Positions 57,869-64,000 of a stretch of DNA of 64,000 nt are shown here, piece after piece. The notes beneath the pieces were generated by a model that was not told the DNA's origin, made no database searches, and saw only the letters and a program-made list of their open reading frames with translations. How positions within the stretch are numbered: position 1 is the first letter of the stretch; each line of letters begins with the position of its first letter. The translations under genes and the position numbers were made by a program. The stretch lies in contig NZ_VFPA01000002.1 in NCBI RefSeq assembly GCF_006716445.1, forward strand, positions 1,426,001 to 1,490,000. The letters are read 5' to 3'. Origin of the DNA: Pseudonocardia kunmingensis. GTDB lineage: Bacteria; Actinomycetota; Actinomycetes; Mycobacteriales; Pseudonocardiaceae.

Positions 57869-59020
57869 TCAGGCGCCGAACCCGGCCCGGCGCTGCTGCT
57901 CCCGCGTGCTGTAGGCCGCCTTGCGCACCGTGGCGTCGTTCTCCAGCCCGGAGCCGACCGCACCCGCGACGGTGCCCATGCCGGAGGCCATGAGGGCGAC
58001 CCGCAGGTAGTCGGTCCAGTCGACCGGGTGGCCGACGACCTCGCCGAAGTACTGCGGCGGGATGATCAGGGCGGCGGCGCACGCGTTGAGGACGAACAGC
58101 GCGAGGTAGAACACCAGGACGCCGCTCACGACGGTGAGCAGCGTGGCGATGTTCAGCAGGTCGTCGAGCCTCCGGAGCCGACGTCGCCCGCGTTGCCACA
58201 GCCCGTGCCCGGCGATCAGCCACACCACGAGGACCGCGATGGAGGCGAGCGTCCCCGCGGCCAGCCGCCACGGTTCGAGCACCGTGCCGAGCGTCCAGAT
58301 CGCCGAGTACAGGATGGCGAACGCGCTTCCCGCGGCCGCGCCCGCAAGGGCCGTCGAGAGCCCGACGACCAACTGCCACGGCTGGTTCGCCCGCACGGTC
58401 CCGGCGAGCAGCCGCAGCATGCCGGACCGGCGGGAGGTCACCAGCTCGATGTCCACGTCGCGATCGAGGGGGGCGACGCGCCGCGCGAGGTGGGGGATCG
58501 AGGGCCGCTCGCGCGGCGGGACCCCGCCGTCGGTGAGGGTGCCGTCGGCGAGTGCGCCGTCGTGGAGGGCCGGGTCGAGGTGCGGGACGAGCTCCTCGAT
58601 GATCTCGACGGCGAGCACGCGCATCCGGTGCCGCAGCCAGAACCCGCCGAGGGACGGCAGCGACACGAGCGCCACGCGGTCCTGCAGGCTGACGTCGGCG
58701 ACCACGATCCCGTTGCCGGTCGCCATCGGGATGTCGGTGATGCAGATCGCGATGTCCCAGTCGGTGCCGCCGACGCGGGATCGCGCTTTGTCGATCACGC
58801 GGTGGTAGCTGGTGGCGATCTCGAACGGTTCGTCGACGATCTCCATCGCCCAGTCGACGGCGTCGCTGACCTGCGCGGCGAGGACGTCGGGTAGGTCCTC
58901 GGCCATCCGGCGCGCGACGTTGGTCGGCAGGCCGGGATCGGCGAGCAGACCGACGACGACGGTCCGGCGGTGCGTGCGGGCACCGGCGGGCGGTTCGGGA
59001 GCGGTGGAGCTGGTGGACAC
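57869..59020 (-). CDS. Four-helix membrane protein with soluble N-terminal domain, unknown
   Basis: About 383 residues. The N-terminal half is soluble and alpha/beta in appearance (TVVVGLLADPGLPTNVARRMAEDLP; DWDIAICITDIPM). The C-terminal half has about four hydrophobic helices (QLVVGLSTALAGAAAGSAF, WRLAAGTLASIAVLVVWLI, IATLLTVVSGVLVFYLALF, YLRVALMASGMGTVAGAVG). GTG starts at 59020 or 59083 are possible; neither has a good ribosome site. It is divergent from the CDF transporter. I do not recognise the family; the GTDWDIAICITDIPMA segment looks conserved and might bind a nucleotide or metal. Confidence 0.72.
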   Translation of the reverse strand: MSTSSTAPEPPAGARTHRRTVVVGLLADPGLPTNVARRMAEDLPDVLAAQVSDAVDWAMEIVDEPFEIATSYHRVIDKARSRVGGTDWDIAICITDIPMATGNGIVVADVSLQDRVALVSLPSLGGFWLRHRMRVLAVEIIEELVPHLDPALHDGALADGTLTDGGVPPRERPSIPHLARRVAPLDRDVDIELVTSRRSGMLRLLAGTVRANQPWQLVVGLSTALAGAAAGSAFAILYSAIWTLGTVLEPWRLAAGTLASIAVLVVWLIAGHGLWQRGRRRLRRLDDLLNIATLLTVVSGVLVFYLALFVLNACAAALIIPPQYFGEVVGHPVDWTDYLRVALMASGMGTVAGAVGSGLENDATVRKAAYSTREQQRRAGFGA

Positions 59021-59135
59021 CTCGCCGGGTACCCGGCAGCCGCCCGCGGGATGCCGCAGAACGCCGACGACCTCGCGCCGCACGATCCGGTGCCGGACAC
59101 GGCGGTGGGTGCCCTGCCCGCGTTAGCCTCGCCGC

Positions 59136-60140
59136 GTGGCGCGGGACGCGGCGGGTGGGGACAGCACTTTCACGGTGCTGGTGGCCACCGGTGCGAACGC
59201 CACCATCGCGGTGCTCAAGTTCGTCGCGGGGATGTTCACCGGCTCGGCGGCGATGTTCGCGGAGGCCGGGCACAGCGTCGCCGACACGGCGACGGAGCTG
59301 CTCCTGCTCACGGCCCTGCGCCGCTCGACGCGCCGGCCCGACCGGCGCCACCCCTTCGGCTACGGCAAGGCGCGGTTCTTCTGGGCGCTCATCGCCGCGG
59401 TCAGCATCTTCGTCTCCGGCGCGGTCTTCGCGATCATCGAGGGCGTCCGCACGATCCTGGGGGAGGACAGCGAGCAGACGCTCGCATGGGTGGCCTACGC
59501 GGTGCTGGCGGTCTCGTTCGTGCTCGAGGGCATCTCCTGGCTGCAGGCGGTGCGCCAGGTACGGGAGGCGGCGCGCCGCGATTCGACGACGCCGATGGCC
59601 TGGCTGCGCAGCACCGACGACCCCACGGTGCGCAGCGTCTTCTTCGAGGACAGCGCCGCGCTCGTCGGCCTGCTCCTCGCCTTCGGCGGCGTCGGCCTGC
59701 ACCAGCTCACCGGCTCGTCGTTCTGGGACGGACTCGCGTCGCTGCTCGTCGGGCTGCTGCTCACCGGCGTGGCGTACCTGCTCGGCCGCACCAACGCGGG
59801 CCTGCTGATCGGCCGGCAGGCCGACCGGCGCACCGTGCTCGCGCTGCGCGACGCGCTCGCCGACCGCGCGGAGGTGGAGCAGGTCGTGGACCTGCTGACG
59901 ATGACCCTCGGCACCGACGAGGTGCTGCTGTGCGCCCGTGTCGACTTCGCCGACACCCTCGACGCCGCCGGCGTCGAGCGGGCGTGCGTCGAGATCGACG
60001 CCGAGCTGCACGACCGGTTCCCCGACCTGCGCGAGATCTTCCTCGAGCCGGTGCCCCGCACCGATCCGGTGGTGCGGCAGCGGGTGCTCGAGCGCTACGG
60101 CCCGGCGGGCGCCGACCGGCTGCGTGGGGAGCAGCCGTGA
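59136..60140 (+). CDS. Cation diffusion facilitator (CDF) metal transporter
   Basis: A 334-residue CDF-family efflux protein. It has about six helices with metal-site motifs HSVAD in AMFAEAGHSVADTATEL and ED in VFFEDSAALVG, and the RRHPFGYGKARFFWALIA segment characteristic of the family. A short cytoplasmic C-terminal domain (from TVLALRDALADRAEVEQV) is present. The GTG lies 6 nt after TAGCCT (59124-59129), so the mRNA is probably leaderless. The metal (Zn, Mn, Fe or Co) is not decidable by eye. Confidence 0.92.
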   Translation: MARDAAGGDSTFTVLVATGANATIAVLKFVAGMFTGSAAMFAEAGHSVADTATELLLLTALRRSTRRPDRRHPFGYGKARFFWALIAAVSIFVSGAVFAIIEGVRTILGEDSEQTLAWVAYAVLAVSFVLEGISWLQAVRQVREAARRDSTTPMAWLRSTDDPTVRSVFFEDSAALVGLLLAFGGVGLHQLTGSSFWDGLASLLVGLLLTGVAYLLGRTNAGLLIGRQADRRTVLALRDALADRAEVEQVVDLLTMTLGTDEVLLCARVDFADTLDAAGVERACVEIDAELHDRFPDLREIFLEPVPRTDPVVRQRVLERYGPAGADRLRGEQP

Positions 60141-60186
60141 GCAGGCGGCCCGGCGTGGCGCGCGCGGGTGTCGCGGCACGGTCGCG

Positions 60187-61107
60187 GTGACGGCATGCGC
60201 GGTCCGTCCGGCGCCGCTGCGCGCGGGCGCCCGGGTGGCCGTGGTGACGCCCGCCGGCCCCGCGCCGCCGGGCCTGCTGGCCGCGGGGCTGGCCGTCCTG
60301 GAGTCCTGGGGGCTGCGGATCCGGACGTACGGCGGCGCGGGGGACCGGGACTCGCCCCTGCCCTACCTCGCCGCCGACGACGCGACCCGGGCCACGCAGC
60401 TGCAGCGCGCATGGTGCGACCCGGACGTCGACGCGGTGCTGTGCGCCCGCGGCGGCTACGGCTGCCTGCGCGTGCTCGACCACCTCGACCTCGAGGCGAT
60501 GGCGGCCACAGGCCCCACGCTGTTCGTCGGCTCGAGCGACACGACCGCGCTGCACGCCGTGCTCGGGCCGCGGTGCGGGCTGGTCACGCTGTTCGGGCCG
60601 ATGGTCGCCACGAAGGCCGTCGCCGACGACCCGGCGGCCAGGGAGGGGTTGCGGCGGGCGCTGTTCGACCCGCCCGCCGTGCTGCACGGTGGTCCGGACG
60701 CCCGCGCGCTGGTGGGCGGGCGCGCGCGGGGGGTCACGGTCGGCGGCACCCTGAGCCTGCTCGTCTCGGGCCTCGGCGTCCCCGGTGCGCCCCGGCCGCC
60801 CGACGGCGCGATCGCGCTTCTCGAGGACGTCACGGAGGCGCCGTACCGGATCGACCACTTCCTCACCCACCTGCTGCGCGCGGGCTGGTTCGACCGCGTG
60901 GCCGGTATCGCGCTGGGGTCGTGGCAGGACTGCGGCCCGCCCGATCAGGTGCGCGACGTCGTGCTCGACCGGCTGGCCGGGCTGGGCGTGCCGCTGGTGG
61001 AGGAGATGGGCTTCGGCCACTGCAGGGGCCAGCTGACGGTGCCCCTGGGCGCGGAGGTGGAACTGGACGCGGACGCCACCACCCTGCGCGCGGTGGGCGC
61101 CTGCTAG
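60187..61107 (+). CDS. LD-carboxypeptidase (peptidase S66, MccF-like)
   Basis: A 306-residue S66 serine peptidase. Family signatures are VAVVTPAGP at the start, CARGGYGCLRVLDHLD, the nucleophile elbow GSSD (about residues 115-118), the Glu in LLEDVTEAPYRIDHFL and the His in GFGHCRGQ. Such enzymes trim tetrapeptide peptidoglycan stems or hydrolyse microcin-C-type antibiotics. The GTG start at 60187 gives the typical length. It ends convergently with the ABC ATPase gene, overlapping by 4 bp. Confidence 0.9.
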   Translation: MTACAVRPAPLRAGARVAVVTPAGPAPPGLLAAGLAVLESWGLRIRTYGGAGDRDSPLPYLAADDATRATQLQRAWCDPDVDAVLCARGGYGCLRVLDHLDLEAMAATGPTLFVGSSDTTALHAVLGPRCGLVTLFGPMVATKAVADDPAAREGLRRALFDPPAVLHGGPDARALVGGRARGVTVGGTLSLLVSGLGVPGAPRPPDGAIALLEDVTEAPYRIDHFLTHLLRAGWFDRVAGIALGSWQDCGPPDQVRDVVLDRLAGLGVPLVEEMGFGHCRGQLTVPLGAEVELDADATTLRAVGAC

Positions 61108-62696
61108 CGACCGATGGGGGCGGGCAGGGCGGAGAGCAGCAGCTTCGTGTACGCGTGCTCGGGGTTGAGCAGGACCTGTTCCGTCGGGCCTTCCTCCACG
61201 ATCCGGCCCTCGTGCATCACGGCCACGCGGTCGGCGATCGTCCACGCCAGCCCCAGGTCGTGGGTGATCACCAGCGCGCCCAGGCCGAGGGTCTCCCGCA
61301 GCCGCACGAGCAGGGCCAGGATCTCCCCGCGCACCGAGGCGTCCAGGGACGCGACCGGCTCGTCGGCCACCAGGAACCGCGGCTGCAGCGCCAGCGCCCC
61401 CGCGATCACCACCCGCTGGCGCTGCCCGCCGGAGAGCTCGCTCGGGAGCGCGCCGAGGTAGCGCTCCGGTGGGCGCAGCTCGGCCTGGTCCAGAGCCGCG
61501 GCCACCAGCTCGCGCTCGTCGCCGGGCAGCCGGTGCACCCGCGGGCCCTCGGCGACGGCCTCGGAGACGGTGTGCCGCGGGTTCAGGGCGCCCGTCGGGT
61601 CCTGGAGCACGAGCTGCACCTGGCGCCGGTAGGCCTTGAGCCCCTTCGCCGTGCGGGGCAGGGGCCGGCCCTCGAACCGCACCTCGCCGCGGTCGGGCCG
61701 CTGCAGCCCGAGCAGGCAGCGGGCCAGCGTGGTCTTGCCCGAGCCGGACTGCCCGACGAGCGCGACGATCTCGCGTGCCCCGAGGGTCAGCGAGACGTCG
61801 TCGACGGCCTGGACGGCGCCGCCGCCGCGCAGCGGGAACCGCACGCCGAGCCCGTCGGCCTCGAGCAGCGCGGGGCCCGGGTCCGCTCCGGAGGGCACCT
61901 GCCGCGAGGCGGGGTCACCGACCGTGGGGAACGCCGCGGCGAGCGCCATCGCGTGCGGGTGCGAGGGGCGGCGGACCACGTCGGCGGACGGGCCGCTCTC
62001 GACGACCTCGCCGTGCTGCATCACCGCGATCCGCCGGCAGCTCGCGGCGAGCACCGACAGGTCGTGGCTGATCAGCACCATGCCGATGCCGCGCTCGGCG
62101 ACCAAGGTGCCGAGCTGCTCCAGCACCTGCTGCTGCACGACGACGTCCAACGCGGTGGTCGGCTCGTCGGCGATGACCAGCTGCGGGTCGCAGGCCAGTG
62201 CCATCGCGATCATGACGCGTTGCCGCTGCCCGCCGGACAGCTCGTGCGGGTAGGCGGCCGCGGCCCGTTCCGGTGGCAGCTCGACCTGGTCGAGCAGCGC
62301 GGCGACCCGGGCCGGCACGTCGGGGGTGCCCGGGTGGTGCAGGTGGATCGGCTCCGCGATCTGGTCGCCGACCCGGCGCACCGGGTTCAGCGAGTGCATC
62401 GCGCCCTGGAACACGATCGAGGCCTGCGCCCACCGCAGCGCCCGCAGCTTCCCCCACGACAGCCCGCCGACGTCCGCGCCGCCGACGAGGACCTGACCGC
62501 CGATGCGGGCGGAACGGGGGAGCAGGCGCAGCGCGGCCATGCCCAGCGTGGTCTTGCCGCAGCCGGACTCGCCCGCCAGCCCCAGTGTCTCCCCGGCGTG
62601 CAGGGCCAGCGAGACCCCGCGCACCGCGGGCTCGACGCCCCGGGCCGTGCGGTAGGAGACGGTGAGGTCCCGGTACTCGAGCAGCGCAGGGGTCAT
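61104..62696 (-). CDS. Dipeptide/nickel-type ABC transporter, fused double ATPase
   Basis: A 530-residue protein with two ABC domains, equivalent to OppD and OppF or DppD and DppF fused. Domain 1 has Walker A GESGCGKTT and signature LSGGQRQRVMIAMALA followed by VIADEPTTALD. Domain 2 has Walker A GQSGSGKTT and signature LSGGQRQRVVIAGALA followed by LVADEPVASLD. The ATG overlaps the OppC-type permease stop (ATGA). The substrate-binding gene lies outside the window. It could import peptides or nickel; the adjacent LD-carboxypeptidase would fit recovery of muropeptides (inference). Confidence 0.95.
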   Translation of the reverse strand: MTPALLEYRDLTVSYRTARGVEPAVRGVSLALHAGETLGLAGESGCGKTTLGMAALRLLPRSARIGGQVLVGGADVGGLSWGKLRALRWAQASIVFQGAMHSLNPVRRVGDQIAEPIHLHHPGTPDVPARVAALLDQVELPPERAAAAYPHELSGGQRQRVMIAMALACDPQLVIADEPTTALDVVVQQQVLEQLGTLVAERGIGMVLISHDLSVLAASCRRIAVMQHGEVVESGPSADVVRRPSHPHAMALAAAFPTVGDPASRQVPSGADPGPALLEADGLGVRFPLRGGGAVQAVDDVSLTLGAREIVALVGQSGSGKTTLARCLLGLQRPDRGEVRFEGRPLPRTAKGLKAYRRQVQLVLQDPTGALNPRHTVSEAVAEGPRVHRLPGDERELVAAALDQAELRPPERYLGALPSELSGGQRQRVVIAGALALQPRFLVADEPVASLDASVRGEILALLVRLRETLGLGALVITHDLGLAWTIADRVAVMHEGRIVEEGPTEQVLLNPEHAYTKLLLSALPAPIGR

Positions 62697-63580
62697 CGGC
62701 GGGCCGCCAGCGCCGGGTTGAGGACGATCTCGAGGGCCCGCCCGACGAGGGTGAACCCCAGCACGACGGCGACGATCGCGAACCCCGGCGGGAGCAGGTA
62801 CCACCAGGCCCCCGCGGTGATCGCGCCGGAGTCGAGCGCGGACTTCAGCATGCCGCCCCAGGACACGACGGTCGGGTCGCCGAGGCCGAGGAACGCCAGC
62901 GTCGACTCGGCGATGATCGCGCTGCCCACGGCGAGCGTCGTGCTGGCCAGTACCAGCGGCAGCACCGCGGGCAGCACGTGGCGGCCCAGCACGTGCAGGT
63001 GCCCGCCGCCGAGCACGTGCGCGCGCTCGATGTAGGGGCGCGCCTCGACGGTGAGCGTCTGCGCGCGCACGAGCCGCGCCGTGGACGGCCAGGACGTCAG
63101 CCCGATCGCGACGATGATCGTCAGGACGCCGCGCTCCAGCACGGTGGACAGCACGATCGCGAGCACCAGCGACGGCAGCACCAGGAAGAAGTCGGTGAGC
63201 CGCAGCAGCAGCGCCGACAACCAGCCGCCGAAGTGCGCCGCGACCATGCCGACGAGCGTGCCGATCACCACCGACAGCAGGGCGGCGGACACGCCGACCA
63301 GCAGCGAGATCCGGGTGCCCGTCACCGTGAGGGCGAGCACCGACAACCCGTTCTCGTCGGTGCCGAGCGGGAACCCGGTGCTGGGTGGTTCGAGCACGCC
63401 GCCGCTCGCGGTGATCACCGACAGCTCCTCCGCGGGCACCAGCAGCGGTGCGGCGAGCGCGACCAGCAGCACCAGGAGCAGCCCGACCGCCCCGGCCACG
63501 CCCGGCGGCTGCGCCAGGTAGGAGCGGGCGAACCCGGCGGCGGCCGCCCGCCTGCGCCGCCACGCGATCGCCGCCGTCAC
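62693..63580 (-). CDS. ABC transporter permease (OppC/DppC-type)
   Basis: A 295-residue permease. The GTG overlaps the stop of the OppB-type gene. It has an N-terminal basic stretch and six helices. The family motif GFPLGTDENGLSVLALTVTGTRISL and the EAA loop ERAHVLGGGHLHVLGRHVLPAVLP are visible. It couples to the double ATPase downstream. Confidence 0.93.
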   Translation of the reverse strand: MTAAIAWRRRRAAAAGFARSYLAQPPGVAGAVGLLLVLLVALAAPLLVPAEELSVITASGGVLEPPSTGFPLGTDENGLSVLALTVTGTRISLLVGVSAALLSVVIGTLVGMVAAHFGGWLSALLLRLTDFFLVLPSLVLAIVLSTVLERGVLTIIVAIGLTSWPSTARLVRAQTLTVEARPYIERAHVLGGGHLHVLGRHVLPAVLPLVLASTTLAVGSAIIAESTLAFLGLGDPTVVSWGGMLKSALDSGAITAGAWWYLLPPGFAIVAVVLGFTLVGRALEIVLNPALAARR

Positions 63581-64000
63581 GCCGCACGCACCCGCGGGTC
63601 GAGCAACCGGTAGCCGAGGTCGGCAACCGTGTTCATCAGCACGACGGCCACCGACAGCGCGATCAGCGTGCCCTGCAGCAGCGGGATGTCGGGCACCGCG
63701 AGCGCCTGGTAGGTCAGCAGCCCCAGGCCGGGCCAGGAGAAGACCGTCTCCACCGTGACCGCTCCTGCGATCACCAGCCCGACGTGCAGGAAGATGATCG
63801 TGACGGTCGGCAGCAGGGCGTTGGGCACCGCGTGCCGGCGGCGCACGAGGTCCTCGCGCAGGCCCTTCGCGCGTGCGGTGGTGAGGTAGTCGGCCGTCAT
63901 CTCCTCCAGCAACGAGGAGCGCATCACCATCAGGTACTGCGCGTAGACGACGGCCACCATCGTCAGGCACGGCAGCACGAGGTGGTGCGCGACGTCCAGC
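63577..64000 (-). CDS. ABC transporter permease (OppB/DppB-type), C-terminal part
   Basis: The 3' part (about 140 codons) of a DppB-type permease; the start lies beyond the window. The EAA loop TTARAKGLREDLVRRRHAVPNALLP and the C-terminal helices (TIIFLHVGLVIAGAVTVETVF; IALSVAVVLMNTVADLGYRLLDPRV) are typical. It is the first visible gene of the unit. Confidence 0.92.
   Translation of the reverse strand, partial: LDVAHHLVLPCLTMVAVVYAQYLMVMRSSLLEEMTADYLTTARAKGLREDLVRRRHAVPNALLPTVTIIFLHVGLVIAGAVTVETVFSWPGLGLLTYQALAVPDIPLLQGTLIALSVAVVLMNTVADLGYRLLDPRVRAA

Noticed and set aside
61104..63626. Single 840-codon protein with an N-terminal extension on the ABC ATPase
   Set aside because: The first part is an off-frame reading of the OppC gene; the ATPase starts at 62696 with an ATGA overlap.

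Overview
The window comes from a chromosome with very high G+C and a strong third-position G/C bias. It most resembles a Pseudonocardia-like actinobacterium. Supporting signs are frequent GTG starts, GTGA/ATGA stop-start overlaps, promoters whose -10 box (TANNNT) lies 6-8 nt before the start codon (probably leaderless mRNAs), a mycobacterial-type SOS box, PPOX/F420-type small oxidoreductases and an MmpS-like domain on a Ser/Thr kinase. Genus placement is inference. No rRNA or tRNA gene was recognised.

Layout. 1-6.4 kb: a beta-oxidation operon (two acyl-CoA dehydrogenase subunits, two enoyl-CoA hydratases, an SDR, a thiolase, a quinone oxidoreductase). 6.4-9.8 kb: a STAS/anti-sigma pair, a NarL-type two-component system and a small membrane protein. 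9.8-14.4 kb: a FadR-type regulator, an MFS exporter and a PEP-synthase/rifampin-phosphotransferase-like enzyme. 14.5-18.3 kb: a coupled ATP-grasp ligase and CocE/NonD hydrolase, then a small unknown protein. 18.3-21.6 kb: a FAD monooxygenase and MarR regulator, divergent from an SDR-PPOX fusion. 21.6-28.1 kb: an accessory segment with transposase and acetyltransferase remnants, a GH43-like protein, an APH-family kinase, and a 13E12-type HNH endonuclease gene split by a complete group II intron. 28.1-31.3 kb: an alpha/beta hydrolase, a metal-chelate binding lipoprotein, a PP-loop ATPase and a 45-residue membrane protein. 31.4-38.8 kb: a LacI-controlled ABC transporter and alpha-L-rhamnosidase locus. 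38.9-47.8 kb: a hydrolase, then narK and narGHJI, with narJ frameshifted as given. 47.9-54.6 kb: a PPOX protein and a second LacI/ABC sugar operon with ThuA and Gfo/Idh enzymes. 54.6-64 kb: a PknF-like kinase with an MmpS-like tail, a U32-like protein coupled to half of a DHDPS-family protein, a four-helix membrane protein, a CDF transporter, an LD-carboxypeptidase and a dipeptide/nickel-type ABC transporter running off the end.

The strongest unusual observation is the group II intron (24232-26395, minus strand). Its GTGCGCC 5' end, 34-nt domain V and AC 3' end are all visible. Exact removal joins ...CKAHH to RLIHHSGW... and restores a 423-residue HNH endonuclease ORF. That host gene has a near-consensus SOS box directly upstream of a leaderless promoter, so DNA damage probably drives transcription of both host and intron. 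A palindromic repeat family (three copies), two LacI systems with paired operators flanking promoters, a MerR-like 19-bp-spacer promoter and several odd domain architectures are also reported.
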